Below are positions 44,287-53,226 of a stretch of DNA of 64,000 nt, one piece after another. The first letter of the stretch is position 1. Each line of letters opens with the position of its first letter. The notes beneath the pieces are model-generated. The model made no database searches, was not told the DNA's origin, and worked only from the letters and a program-made list of their open reading frames with translations. A program made the position numbers and the translations under genes. Source of the DNA: DYFC01 sp041658585. GTDB taxonomy: Bacteria; Nitrospirota; Thermodesulfovibrionia; Thermodesulfovibrionales; SM23-35. The stretch covers positions 19,459 to 83,458 of the forward strand of contig JBAZZX010000009.1 of the NCBI GenBank assembly GCA_041658585.1, given 5' to 3'.

Positions 44287-44397
44287 TTATTTTTTCTTGT
44301 GCGTTGCGCAATACGCTGATTTTCCGACTGCGGATTTCTTGCACTTTATCCCCTGCTTAGTCTTTCCGGCGCAAATTGCTTTCTTTGCAGTTGCCAT
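44287..44397 (-). CDS. Small 36-residue basic Cys protein
   Basis: It reads MATAKKAICAGKTKQGIKCK then KSAVGKSAYCATHKKK, with GGAGG 6 bases upstream of the ATG. The spacing C...TK.G..C...YC..H matches small zinc-binding motifs seen as tails or stand-alone peptides in many bacteria. It is too short for most gene callers. Function is unknown. It lies between cvpA and the inverted arm. Confidence 0.65.
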   Translation of the reverse strand: MATAKKAICAGKTKQGIKCKKSAVGKSAYCATHKKK

Positions 44398-44719
44398 ATC
44401 TACCTCCTTGTGTCCAGTTGTTCTGATAAAATTATATCACATGAAAAAAAACAAGCAACTCTGCAGAATTATTTCTTACCATTTGTAATCAGCAAAGGCA
44501 AAGCAGATTTGTTCATGAGGAAGTAGGCGACAGTGACTTTCTCCCTGAAAAGTGCATTCCGTATTTGAACAGTATACGCAAATGTTAACTAATGATGATC
44601 TCTAAAAAATGTGGACTATTTTGAGAAAGTTATCTTAGCAATTGAGCCATGAACCGTTTTGGCTTTAATACCTCTTTACAAAAAATCTTTTTTCACTCTT
44701 GCTGCAAAGCGTTCGCTTC

Positions 44720-44911
44720 TCATTCCGATTTCTCCGCCCCTTTTTCATTTAAAAAATGAGTGAGAAATTCCGCGTCCTTTGGGGGTAAATCAAACTTTAA
44801 ACAGGCCTCGCCAATAAACTTGGACAGGCTGGCGCCAGGATTCTCGAGTCGCTCATCTGATATCCACTTCACTGCCCTTCTCAGTTGCTCACCCTCAGGG
44901 AGAATACTCAT
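44720..44911 (-). CDS. Small conserved protein, arm copy 1
   Basis: A 63-residue protein: MSILPEGEQLRRAVKWISDE, then ASLSKFIGEACLKFDLPPKD. AGGAGAAAA lies 7 bases before the ATG. It resembles a short conserved family in Nitrospirota and Deltaproteobacteria with no known function. A near-identical copy is at 63242-63433 in the right arm, and conservation of both reading frames suggests both are coding. Confidence 0.7.
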   Translation of the reverse strand: MSILPEGEQLRRAVKWISDERLENPGASLSKFIGEACLKFDLPPKDAEFLTHFLNEKGAEKSE

Positions 44912-44979
44912 TATATTTTTCTCCTATAGCTTTATTTAATTAACCACTTACAGAAGGAAAAGTCATTCCTCAAGGTAAA

Positions 44980-45147
44980 CTATGATTTTTTGCTCGTTTT
45001 TGCAGTAAATTCCGATATTTTTTTCTGCACATTATCACTTTGACAATGAGCACACTTGATTTTTGGTTTAGCTTCAAATTCTTTAATAGAAAGGAAGACA
45101 GTGAACTCATGGTTACAGTCTTTACAGACATATTCATAAGCAGGCAT
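44980..45147 (-). CDS. FmdB-type zinc-ribbon protein
   Basis: A 55-residue protein: MPAYEYVCKDCNHEFTVFLS, CAHCQSDNVQKKISEF. Two CxxC pairs and the MPxYEYxCxxC start are typical of FmdB-family putative regulators. AAGGAGAT lies 6 bases before the ATG. The right arm holds the same domain without its own start (see 62952-63173). Confidence 0.8.
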   Translation of the reverse strand: MPAYEYVCKDCNHEFTVFLSIKEFEAKPKIKCAHCQSDNVQKKISEFTAKTSKKS

Positions 45148-45426
45148 ATAGATCTCCTTCTTGTTTGATGATTTACGATTGTAATGTGCACAATTATATC
45201 AGTAATTGGTTCCGGTTAGCACAGGAATAAGCGGACCGAAATTCTTTCCTCTCGTAAGCCGCATATCCGTGGCGTGATAATAAGGTTGCTGTCAGGGCTT
45301 TATTTTCTAAGAATTTGAGTCGTGATATAATTTCGTTATGCAGATTAATAATACGGACCGTATAGAAATAGTTAGGATCAAGGAGTAGAAATGGCAGTTG
45401 AAAATTGCTGAGCCGGAGGTGTTAAA

Positions 45427-45963
45427 ATGGTGAAAAAATCGTTTCCCTTGTCTAAGGTCTATAGTCTGATCGAGCCGGGGCCGGTGGTGCTGGTCACTAC
45501 CTCCAGCAAAGGGCTGTCGAACATCATGACTATGTCGTGGCACATGATGATGGATTTCGAGCCACCGATTGTGGGTTGCGTGATCAGCAACCGGAACTAC
45601 ACATTCGACATCTTGAAGATGACCAAGGAATGCGTGATCAACATACCTACTGTGGAGCTGGTGGAAAAGGTGGTGGGCTGCGGGAACACCTCCGGACGAA
45701 CGGTCGATAAGTTCAAGGTCTTTGGGCTCACAGAGGCATCTGCATCATGCGTCAAGGCAGCGCTCATCGACGAGTGTTATGCGAATCTTGAATGCAAGGT
45801 CGTCGATGGAAAGATGGTATCCAAATACAACCTCTTTATCCTTGAGGTGCTCAAAGCATGGATCAACCCCGCAAGGAAAGACGCGCAGACGATTCATCAT
45901 CGAGGGAGAGGCGCTTTCATGGTCGCAGGCGAAACGATCAAGTTGCCCTCAAAAATGAAATAG
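45427..45963 (+). CDS. Flavin reductase-like FMN-binding protein
   Basis: A 178-residue protein of the split-barrel flavin reductase (DIM6/NTAB) family: PGPVVLVTTSSKGLSNIMTM, FEPPIVGCVISNRNYTFDIL, CVINIPTVELVEKVVGCGNT, DKFKVFGLTEASA, LFILEVLKAW. It binds FMN and reduces it, or uses it, in an oxidoreductase pair; the substrate is unknown. CGGAGG lies 7 bases before the ATG. A broken copy lies in the right arm. Confidence 0.85.
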   Translation: MVKKSFPLSKVYSLIEPGPVVLVTTSSKGLSNIMTMSWHMMMDFEPPIVGCVISNRNYTFDILKMTKECVINIPTVELVEKVVGCGNTSGRTVDKFKVFGLTEASASCVKAALIDECYANLECKVVDGKMVSKYNLFILEVLKAWINPARKDAQTIHHRGRGAFMVAGETIKLPSKMK

Positions 45964-46132
45964 CTTCCCTTGTGAAGGATTCACATCATGGGATCATAAT
46001 CGTCAATGGGTGATGCAGTTTTACGGAAGGAAAGGTTTAAGAAAAGAGTTTGTCCTGGAATCCAGACACACATCAGACACGGTGATTATGTAAAATCAAT
46101 AAAGCTAACCTATTGATTTAAAAGGAAATGAA

Positions 46133-46177
46133 TGGCGGGGCGGACGGGACTTGAACCCGCGACCTCTGGCTTGACAG
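46133..46177 (-). tRNA. 3' half of a tRNA-Asp, left attachment-site remnant
   Basis: Read on the minus strand: anticodon loop CTGTCAA with anticodon GTC, then GCCAGAGGTC, T-arm GCGGG-TTCAAGT-CCCGT, acceptor strand CCGCCCC, discriminator G and encoded CCA. The 5' anticodon strand does not pair and no D-arm is present, so this is a fragment, as left by site-specific integration into a tRNA 3' end. Confidence 0.7.
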
Positions 46178-46690
46178 AACACCAAAGCCTCAAAAACGAC
46201 CTTTCTATAACTATCTGAAATAACTCGTAATTCCTTGATTATCAAGGGATTACTGCTTTCTTGATAGTTGGTAGGCGTTGGATTATGTTGGAACTATATT
46301 CGAGGTCGCGGGCACAAATTAGGCACAAAATTAGCACAAACGGGAGGTTAAAGAAAAGGAGCAGCTTAAAATAATAAAGACAAAGGCCCTGGGGTAACCT
46401 GGGGCCTTATGATCAGTCCATGCTCTACCTTATTGCGGTAAGACGGGACTGCTGACTCTCACTTTCACCGGAAGTCTTCAAGCCCTGCTTCTATGCTGGA
46501 TAGAAAAGTTCACCTACTTACAAACGTTTTCGGAGAGGCCACTTTTTTGTCTCTTTCTTCATCAAGTCTGCATGCCAAATATTTACCAATAGGTGTGGCT
46601 TATATCTGAAAATTCGCAACGAAAGGACAGAGTCAGGGTTGCGGTATACAACTGTTTGTCGTCAGTTTCAAAATTATAAATTCCTTAGAT
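46178..46690. other. Non-coding junction
   Basis: No coding frame is supported. It holds the short direct repetition GGCACAAATTAGGCACAAAATTAGCACAAA (key unit GCACAAA), of the sort found at integrase-att borders, a 9-bp palindrome TTGATTATCAA near 46236, and a GGCCC/GGGCC hairpin at 46383-46408 downstream of the histidine kinase gene. Confidence 0.4.
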
Positions 46691-48778
46691 TCATTTTTCT
46701 ATGACTTCTCTTATTTTTCTCAAAAGCTTAGTCGGTGAAACAGGTTTCAAGATAAACTCAGATCCTTTTGCTATCATATCGTTGATATGCTCTGCCGGAT
46801 ATCCGCTGGTGAAGAGTACCTTGATGTCAGGCGTTATTTTCTTTATCGCTTCATACACTTCTCTGCCGTTCCTGTTCGGCATAACGACATCAAGCATCAC
46901 CAGCTGAATTTTATCTTTATGCAACTTGAACTTACCTATCGCATCCTCTCCATCTACCGCATCTATAACCTTGTATCCGTATTTCTCAAGCAATTTCATG
47001 GTGAATTCCCTGACAGCTGTTTCATCCTCCGCTAATAGTATTGTTTCCGTGCATATTTCAAGAGGTTTTATGACTTCGGGTTTTATCTCATCTACCTTTG
47101 CCTCTATTATTGGCAAATAAATCTTAAATGTGGTTCCTCTGCCCGGTTCACTGTAAATATTGATATATCCGTCATGCTGTTTGATGATCCCGTATACCGT
47201 GGAGAGTCCAAGCCCTGTCCCCTTGCCGACTTCCTTTGTCGTGAAGAAAGGCTCGAATATCTTCTCCCTCGTCTCTCTGTCCATGCCGGTGCCGCTATCG
47301 GTTACCGATATGACGGCATATGATCCTTCCTTTCCATATCCATGCTCTTTGATAAATCCCTGGTCTATATCAACAGTTTCAGTCTCGATAGTCAAAAGTC
47401 CTCCTGCAGGCATTGCATCCCGTGCGTTCGTTGCAAGGTTCATCAACACCTGCTCTATTTGCGTATGATCTGCCATAACAATCAGGTCTTTCTCTGCAAG
47501 TACCGTTCTTGATTTTATATCCTCTCCGATAATCCTTGATAGCAATTGTTCCACTAATTTAACAACTTGATTGAGATTTACCGGTCTTGGATTTATGATC
47601 TGTTTCCTGCTGAACGCAAGAAGGCTCTGGGTGAGATTGGCTGCTCTGTCTGATAAGGAAAGGATATGATCGGCATAGGTCCTCAATGTATCATTCTCTT
47701 TTAGCTTTATTTGCAGCAGGTGACCATATCCCATTATTGCTGTAAGGATATTATTGAAGTCATGGGAAATGCCTCCGGCAAGTTGGCCGACTGCTTCCAT
47801 CTTCTGGGCCTGGAGAAACTGTGATTGAAGTTTTTCCTTTTCTTCTTCTGCGCGTTTGCGATCAGTGATGTCACGGAATATCCCTTGAGAACCGACTATT
47901 TGGTCACCCATAAGACGCGGAGTTACATTACCTTCAACACTAATTGATCGGCCATCTTTCGCAACGAATATTGCTTCTATTCCATCCATTGATTCTCCAG
48001 ACATCACCTTCTTAAAAACTTCCATACAGTGAGGCATACAACTCGGATGAAGGATATCATAAATTGAAATCTTTGAAAGTACATCCCAAGTATAGCCCAT
48101 TGTCTCTATCCATGAGGGATTCACAAAAATGAAATGACCATCCTGATTAACGCTTTGAATCATGTCATGGGCATTTTCAAATAGATTCCGATAACGTGTC
48201 TCACTCTGTATTATTGCTTCCTCTGCTATCTTACGCTCTGTGATATCGCGAAAGCTCCATACTCTTCCAGTAATTGCTTGTCCTATTCGCTGAGGCTTTG
48301 AATATCGTTCAAAAATTCTTCCATCTTTGAATAGTAATTCATCATAACTCTCAGCTTCAGGATTAGCATACAATTCCCTCACTTTTTTGAGAAATACTTT
48401 GGGGTCTTTAAGTTGATCGATCACAAATGATAGTGCCCGTTCGTCATTACGAGACTCTAAAATTTGTTGAGGAAAGTGCCACATTTCTACAAACTTTTGA
48501 TTAAAGATAACTATTTTACTCTCTCTGTTTACCACAAGAATTCCATCGGCAGTAGACTCTATGGTAGCACTAAGAAGAGAGATGAGAGCCCTCATTTCTG
48601 AATTTGCGTGGAGGAGTTCCTGGGAACTTAGATCGAGTGACCGTTCAAGCCTGCCCCTATCAACATCGGATTGCATGTATGCATCATTAACTACTTCAAT
48701 AAACTTCTGCCATTCTTTGGGAACTTGAAGGGAATCCCCAAAATATTTTTTAAATTGGCGCTTGAGCAGATTGTGCAT
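46691..48778 (-). CDS. Hybrid sensor histidine kinase with two PAS domains and receiver
   Basis: A 695-residue cytoplasmic kinase without transmembrane helices. N-terminal helix (1-65), PAS 1 (about 70-185, ESTADGILVVNRESKIVIFN), PAS 2 (about 195-315, MIQSVNQDGHFIFVNPSWIE), DHp with phospho-His in GGISHDFNNILTA (near 343), ATPase with NLATNARDAM, DSGTGMD and GTGLGLSTVYGI, and a C-terminal receiver (about 575-695) with LDVVMPNRNG. It follows the FIST gene by 12 bases, so FIST probably supplies the ligand signal. No separate DNA-binding output is adjacent. Confidence 0.9.
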   Translation of the reverse strand: MHNLLKRQFKKYFGDSLQVPKEWQKFIEVVNDAYMQSDVDRGRLERSLDLSSQELLHANSEMRALISLLSATIESTADGILVVNRESKIVIFNQKFVEMWHFPQQILESRNDERALSFVIDQLKDPKVFLKKVRELYANPEAESYDELLFKDGRIFERYSKPQRIGQAITGRVWSFRDITERKIAEEAIIQSETRYRNLFENAHDMIQSVNQDGHFIFVNPSWIETMGYTWDVLSKISIYDILHPSCMPHCMEVFKKVMSGESMDGIEAIFVAKDGRSISVEGNVTPRLMGDQIVGSQGIFRDITDRKRAEEEKEKLQSQFLQAQKMEAVGQLAGGISHDFNNILTAIMGYGHLLQIKLKENDTLRTYADHILSLSDRAANLTQSLLAFSRKQIINPRPVNLNQVVKLVEQLLSRIIGEDIKSRTVLAEKDLIVMADHTQIEQVLMNLATNARDAMPAGGLLTIETETVDIDQGFIKEHGYGKEGSYAVISVTDSGTGMDRETREKIFEPFFTTKEVGKGTGLGLSTVYGIIKQHDGYINIYSEPGRGTTFKIYLPIIEAKVDEIKPEVIKPLEICTETILLAEDETAVREFTMKLLEKYGYKVIDAVDGEDAIGKFKLHKDKIQLVMLDVVMPNRNGREVYEAIKKITPDIKVLFTSGYPAEHINDMIAKGSEFILKPVSPTKLLRKIREVIEK

Positions 48779-48790
48779 CTGTTGTATCCT

Positions 48791-49930
48791 TTATTTCTCT
48801 GAAAGGGCGGTTATTGTCATGGTTTGGTTATGTAACTCGCATTTCGTACCCAGATTAGAAGGACAGATTTCTCCATAAGAGTAAAAGCCGGCGAGCACTG
48901 TTTTATCTCCCAGAATATCCCGAACCCCTTCCACTTCTTCTTCTGTCCTCTGGTTGAGGATCATTTTTCTGCCCACACAACTTACGAGGATTGCAAGTTC
49001 AGGAGAGAATGAACCGATTGCGATATAACTCTTTTTTGCTGCGCCTATTGCTCCATCAATTAATCTGTCGAAGTTTGCCTTCATAAGCCGGGCATATGCT
49101 CCTTCAGGTACATCCCCGGCAAACGTCAAGCTCTGTTCTTCTTCGTTGATAGAGAGAATTGTGCGAATCAATCCGCTCTCGCCTTCACCAGTGCGGAGGC
49201 TAAGTGGAAAAAGCAGGCCTGAGGCAGGAAGGTTTTTTGCGTGTTCCCCTAAATATTTTTTGTATAGTTCCAGCGCAGATTTTCCGTCCAGTTCGTACAG
49301 GATATTCCCTTTTGAGCGTGTTATTAACCGTTCTGGTCCAAAGGAGTCCCAACCTCCAAGAGAACCGTAACCCACCTTTAATCTTTTTCCATACAAACCG
49401 AGCACGGCAATGGTATCTCTTGCAGGGACGTCATCCAAGAATGTAAGCGTCTCTTGAAAGCGTTCACCATCCCCGGCAAGTCCCCCTGTGATTAATACTC
49501 CTTGTGGCAAATTCTTAGTCAGACCCCTCACTAAATCGCTTCCGTTTACATTACGTCCATCCGAGAGCACAATGATATGCGCAAGGTCATCCGTTTCGAG
49601 CGATTTGGCAAGAACTTCACCTGCTTGAAAACTATCAAGAGAACTGTTTATTTTCACCTGGGTGCCTTTGATTTGTGTGGATTCCAATTTGATCGCCGTG
49701 ATTACCAGAGAGTTGTCAGTGACTTGGGTACCGCAAATTTCACCCGCTGTGGAACAGCCGAAAATATGAGCTTTTGGATAAGCAGCCTTAATATCATGAA
49801 TATATGCAAGATCTTTCAATAACTGGGTGGAACCGAATAACAAAACCAATTGCACCGCTTCATCAACAACCCCTTTTAACTCGGGGACCCACCCATTTTC
49901 TTCTGTCCACCTCTTTTGCTCTATTTTCAT
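48791..49930 (-). CDS. FIST-domain sensory protein
   Basis: A 379-residue protein of FIST_N (LLFGSTQLLKDLAYIHDIKA, IFGCSTAGEICGTQVTDNSL, VLSDGRNVNGSDLVRGL) and FIST_C (LELYKKYLGEHAKNLPASGL, CVGRKMILNQRTEEEVEGV, GFYSYGEICP). FIST domains are proposed to bind small ligands such as amino acids and couple to kinases. ATG 49930 is chosen since GGAGG lies 10 bases upstream; an in-frame ATG at 49972 would add 14 Gly-rich residues. First gene of a two-gene operon with the kinase. Confidence 0.88.
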   Translation of the reverse strand: MKIEQKRWTEENGWVPELKGVVDEAVQLVLLFGSTQLLKDLAYIHDIKAAYPKAHIFGCSTAGEICGTQVTDNSLVITAIKLESTQIKGTQVKINSSLDSFQAGEVLAKSLETDDLAHIIVLSDGRNVNGSDLVRGLTKNLPQGVLITGGLAGDGERFQETLTFLDDVPARDTIAVLGLYGKRLKVGYGSLGGWDSFGPERLITRSKGNILYELDGKSALELYKKYLGEHAKNLPASGLLFPLSLRTGEGESGLIRTILSINEEEQSLTFAGDVPEGAYARLMKANFDRLIDGAIGAAKKSYIAIGSFSPELAILVSCVGRKMILNQRTEEEVEGVRDILGDKTVLAGFYSYGEICPSNLGTKCELHNQTMTITALSEK

Positions 49931-49972
49931 TTTCTTAGATCCTCCCCTTCCCCCAAAAGTGATACTACCCAT

Positions 49973-50339
49973 AACGCTAAATATTTCGTAATATACTTAA
50001 ATAAGGTTATTAATATTAGATTAATAGTATGAATTATTTATGTGATAGTCAAGCCTACTTAAGTCGGGTATGGAAATTTCATTGACTCGAAGCAACTTTC
50101 TCCTATAAACCGATATTGTTGCAATTTGATAATAAAATTACATCATCTCTTACCTGTTCCCATTTGTACTGTGCACAATTATATCAGGTTTTGAAGATGT
50201 TCAGTACAGGAAGTAGCAAACCGACGCCAGAAATCTCTCGCTACGCTGACTACTATTCGAAGTCCTCAGTGATACTTAATCAATCATAAGAAATAATTCC
50301 TTCGTAGAAGCATTGTATCACTTTCGCTCGCCTTTGCAT
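49973..50339. other. Intergenic region with a short dispersed repeat
   Basis: No gene is seen. TGTGCACAATTATATCAG (50170-50187) is identical to 45185-45202 in the left arm, and about 60 following bases are similar (AGTACAGGAAGTAGC versus AGCACAGGAATAAGC), so this is a diverged dispersed repeat. Confidence 0.45.
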
Positions 50340-50666
50340 TCATAGTTCATTTCTCTTCTTTGTATATGTGGCGATAAACAGGTCCAGAACTTTCGATAAG
50401 GTGACGACACCTTTAGGATAGCCATGACAGAACTCGGCAATTCGGTCGAGAAGTAGTTGCGTTTCATTGTTTACCGGGGTAGTCCCGGTTATCAAGCTCC
50501 GCGGTTCTACTCCCAGCATATCAGCTATTTTCATTAAGTGATCTGCGCGTGGGATATTTCCCTTTAACCATCCCCTTACTGCTCCCTCTGATATCCCCAG
50601 TGTCCTCTCTATTTGGTAAGCAGTAATCCCTTTTTCCTTCATTAAATGAGCTAAAGCTGACTTCAT
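50340..50666 (-). CDS. XRE-family transcriptional regulator
   Basis: A 108-residue protein with an N-terminal helix-turn-helix (LAHLMKEKGITAYQIERTLG, then ISEGAVRGWLKGNIPRADHL) and a short C-terminal helical part (about 65-108). Lambda-repressor-like proteins of this size commonly control plasmids and prophages. GGGAGATCC lies 7 bases before the ATG. A palindrome with an overlapping TTGACA lies ~205 bases upstream and is a candidate operator. Confidence 0.8.
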   Translation of the reverse strand: MKSALAHLMKEKGITAYQIERTLGISEGAVRGWLKGNIPRADHLMKIADMLGVEPRSLITGTTPVNNETQLLLDRIAEFCHGYPKGVVTLSKVLDLFIATYTKKRNEL

Positions 50667-50871
50667 TTTGGATCTCCCTTTTTCATGCCTTCATGGAATG
50701 TGAGACACATTCAAATCCAGTCTTGAATATATGTGAAGTTTGGTGAAATGTCAAGAAGTTTAGTGTGGATTCGCGCCAAAAAATATATAAAATCAAAGAG
50801 TTATCGGAAGCGTTAGAAATCGCCTGAAAATAGCAGGAAAAATAACGTTACAGTGTGAAAGCCGAATATGA

Positions 50872-50892
50872 CGCTATATATAGCGGTTGACA
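50872..50892. promoter_or_regulatory. Perfect palindrome overlapping a -35-like TTGACA
   Basis: CGCTATATATAGCG is a 14-base perfect palindrome, followed after one base by TTGACA. A good -10 at normal spacing is not evident. It is a candidate binding site for the XRE protein encoded nearby. Confidence 0.35.
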
Positions 50893-51351
50893 ATCGTAAC
50901 ATATAACAGTTTTAAGGTCTATAGTGTCAGAGAGCGGGAAAGCCTACTAAACAGAGAAGGAAATCAAAGAAAGATAAGAGGGTGTTAACGAGAATTTCAT
51001 TAACAAATATACGAGGCAGTTGGGGTGCTACGTTCCAAGGCTTTTCCATCGTGGGGTGGCAGATCAGTTCTTCAGGGTTTCGTGCGCTATGTTCCATGTG
51101 TCGGACGTACTGATTTGCTCTGTCTTGTTTAGTATCGTTTTATCAATCTTACTTCGCGAAAAGAGGATTATATGAAGTTTGTATGTATTTATCAGTATGT
51201 GAGTTTGTTTAATGAATTTATGGGGTTAGACAACTCTGTGCGTCCTCTGATCGGACTGTATGCAAGAATCGTGCCTAAAACGAACGAAATCAACGAAATG
51301 GAAAAAGATGAAAAGTGAACCGCACACTATCACATTATACGCGGTTTTGGC

Positions 51352-51477
51352 TGTAAACCCTTTCCTATACTGGTTCTACAGACGTTGATATATTGAAAAC
51401 CCTTTCCTATCAATGTTCTACAGACGGTGGGATATTGTAAATGCTGTAAACCCTTTCCTATCAACGATCTACAGACG
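51352..51477. repeat. Three 33-bp direct repeats (iteron-like)
   Basis: Units at 51352-51384, 51394-51427 and 51445-51478 share TGTAAACCCTTTCCTAT and GTTCTACAGACGG-type halves, with 9- and 17-base gaps. Spacing is irregular and short, unlike CRISPR. It resembles plasmid iterons. Confidence 0.6.
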
Positions 51478-51721
51478 GATGAACCCTTATTGTCTGTCTG
51501 ATTGCTTGTTTGTCTGTCTGTCCGGTAGTACCCCCCCGGTAAAATCAAATGCTGTGGCGGGCAGATGCACGACTCATACCTCTCACAAAGCGCTGGCATC
51601 GTGGGGAAAGGCATTGACTGTAGGCAATATTGGTACATGGGAGTGGTAGGGGGATGGGATATTGGGGAGTGTCACCAGGTCGATATCTGGTCATTGCATC
51701 GGGGGTATCATGAGCGGGTAG

Positions 51722-52099
51722 ATGGCAGGGAGAAGACGTATGTTGTCTGTAAGGTGTCTGAGGGTGTACCTTCGTCCTGGGTTCGTGTCACGGATTTTCC
51801 ATGGTATCATCAATGACGGCCAGGTCAGGTTCGATCCCCGGCTTGTGGTCAAGCAGGACTTTGATTTTTTCCTCATGACGCTATACTGGAAACGCTTTAT
51901 TTGGAGAGACGACCGGTATGCTTTTGTTGCCAAACACTATACGAACAGCGGAGGGCTTGCTGCACACAGGTCGATAGACATGGAAACTCGCTGCATCCGT
52001 ATCGTGCAGGACAAGTTCGGAGAACATATTGTCCAGCAGGACAAGAAAATGCCGTGGAAGGTCCATGTGTTCACAAGCCAGCGGAATGTTGCCAAATAA
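51722..52099 (+). CDS. Hypothetical protein, doubtful
   Basis: A 125-residue open frame with basic N-terminus (MAGRRRMLSVRCLRVYLRPG) and a plausible folded C-terminal half (DPRLVVKQDFDFFLMTLYWK, DKFGEHIVQQDKKMPWKVHV). No ribosome site or family was recognised. Overlapping frames at 51565 and 51901 are alternatives, so it may be a frameshifted relic. It lies 36 bases upstream of a convincing RHH gene. Confidence 0.35.
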   Translation: MAGRRRMLSVRCLRVYLRPGFVSRIFHGIINDGQVRFDPRLVVKQDFDFFLMTLYWKRFIWRDDRYAFVAKHYTNSGGLAAHRSIDMETRCIRIVQDKFGEHIVQQDKKMPWKVHVFTSQRNVAK

Positions 52100-52135
52100 C
52101 CTGCTTGTATATATAATGTCAGCAGGAGGTGGCTG

Positions 52136-52357
52136 ATGAAATCAATCGCAAAAGATAAGCCGAGTATCCTTACTCTGAGGGTGCCAAAATCGTTGCACAA
52201 GGAAATATCGGAGGCCGCCGGTAAAGAAGGCATAACCTTGAACACTTATTGTATTTATATTCTGTCAAAAGGCAGAACCTGGCACAATCCCGAACAAAGA
52301 CCTTGCCAAAGCTTGCGGAAAACGCAGAAACGTACTCAAAGGCGTTTAAAGGCTTAA
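52136..52357 (+). CDS. Ribbon-helix-helix (Arc/HicB-tail-like) protein
   Basis: A 73-residue protein. The first 45 residues (PSILTLRVPKSLHKEISEAA, GKEGITLNTYCIYILSKG) are a standard RHH DNA-binding unit. AGGAGG lies 7 bases before the ATG, an excellent site. After residue 47 the sequence becomes basic and unpatterned (RTWHNPEQRPCQ), so the true C-terminus may have been replaced by a frameshift. Likely a regulator or antitoxin of the element. Confidence 0.65.
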   Translation: MKSIAKDKPSILTLRVPKSLHKEISEAAGKEGITLNTYCIYILSKGRTWHNPEQRPCQSLRKTQKRTQRRLKA

Positions 52358-52429
52358 ATGGTCGACAGTGATGATCTAATCGTGTGGAGTGGAATATGCA
52401 GAGATTCTTTCCTCCTAAAGTCAACGCAC

Positions 52430-53226
52430 CATTGGAATACGTATTCGTCCCGGAATACTCCTCAACCTATAGCATCGTCCCGTTGCATCACGTAAGAATC
52501 TATACGAAATGGGTATTCGTTGCATCACCTAAAATCTACATGAAATTGTTTCAGATATTTGGATGCTTTCTTTTGTTTTCTGAGAGCTGAAAAAGCTTAT
52601 TTTGCAATTTTGCTATATGCCGTCTCAGCATTGCAGGGTTCAAGTTAGGGTACTGTTGCCTGAGTTCCTCTTTTTTGATTTCCGGCACGAATGTTGACAC
52701 TAAAACCCTTTGATAAGGCGTTTGCGGCTCATCGTATTTCTTTCTACTTTACTGCCAACTCGTGTCTTTTGTATAAGTTTCATAACGGGCAGAAAGAAGT
52801 TGACGTATAGCCTGAGATGCAGATACAGCTCATTCATAAGCATCTGAGCTACCTCAGTATCATAGCGGGCATACCCAACATATCTCCGCACAATGGTGTA
52901 ATTCTTCTGCTCAATAAAACAGTTGTCGTTTTTCCGATAACTCCTGAATCTGGTAAAGGTTATCTGTTCTTCATGACAGAATCGCACCAGATGGTCATTG
53001 ATAAATTCACCGCCGTTGTCTGAATCGATGCCGAGCAGATCAAATGGTAATTTTCTACGTATGTCCTTCAACGCATCAAAAACCCAAATCTGTGCTTTGT
53101 TCTTTACCGCCTGCATTTCCGTCCACCCAGTGCAGACATCTGTAACATTCAGTGTCTGTATGAAGTCTCCTCGCGGATTGCCGCCTTCATGGCCTACAAG
53201 ATCGATTTCTAAGAAGCCACACTCAT
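52430..53226 (-). mobile_element. Truncated insertion sequence
   Basis: It contains the 3' part of a DDE transposase gene and, beyond it, two direct copies of the end motif CGTTGCATCACSTAARAATC (52487-52506 and 52522-52542), as expected of transposase-binding repeats at an IS end. The other IS end and the 5' part of the transposase are lost at the junction with the SIR2-like fragment. Confidence 0.65.
52556..53226 (-). pseudogene. Transposase fragment (integrase catalytic core), frameshifted
   Basis: On the minus strand the frame opens at HECGFLEIDLVGHEGGNPRG, continues FIQTLNVTDVCTGWTEMQAV, GIDSDNGGEFINDHLVRFCH and stops after RKRLIKGF at 52700. The conserved family tail TPYQRVLVSTFVPEIKKEEL, LNPAMLRRHIAKLQNKLFQL follows in another frame. 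The N-terminal DNA-binding part is absent and a frameshift near 52715 separates the tail, so it is dead. D, D and E of the core can be seen (EIDL, DSDNG, FIEQK). Confidence 0.75.

Larger units (their letters stand above)
44522..46158 (+). repeat. Left arm of a large inverted repeat (1.64 kb)
   Basis: Reverse complement of 62328-63496. Homology starts sharply at AGTAGGCG (44522) and runs to the tRNA 3' sequence GACGGGACTTGAACCC (46143-46158). This arm has ~130 bases at 44590-44715 and ~335 bases at about 45147-45482 that are missing from the right arm. Its three genes are intact, so it is the better preserved copy. Confidence 0.88.
50667..51721. other. Long non-coding region, possible origin region
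   Basis: About 1.05 kb with no supported gene. It contains the palindrome at 50872 and three direct repeats at 51352-51477. An AT-rich, repeat-bearing gap beside a repressor and upstream of a parB operon is where a plasmid origin would be sought. No Rep protein was recognised. Confidence 0.35.

Noticed and set aside
46133..46177. Functional tRNA-Asp gene
   Set aside because: No 5' anticodon strand, D-arm or acceptor 5' strand; only the 3' half is present.
46383..46408. Rho-independent terminator for the histidine kinase
   Set aside because: GGCCC/GGGCC hairpin exists but lies ~280 bases past the stop and has no T-run on the minus strand.
51352..51477. Possible short CRISPR array
   Set aside because: Only three units, degenerate repeats and gaps of 9 and 17 bases; no cas genes nearby.
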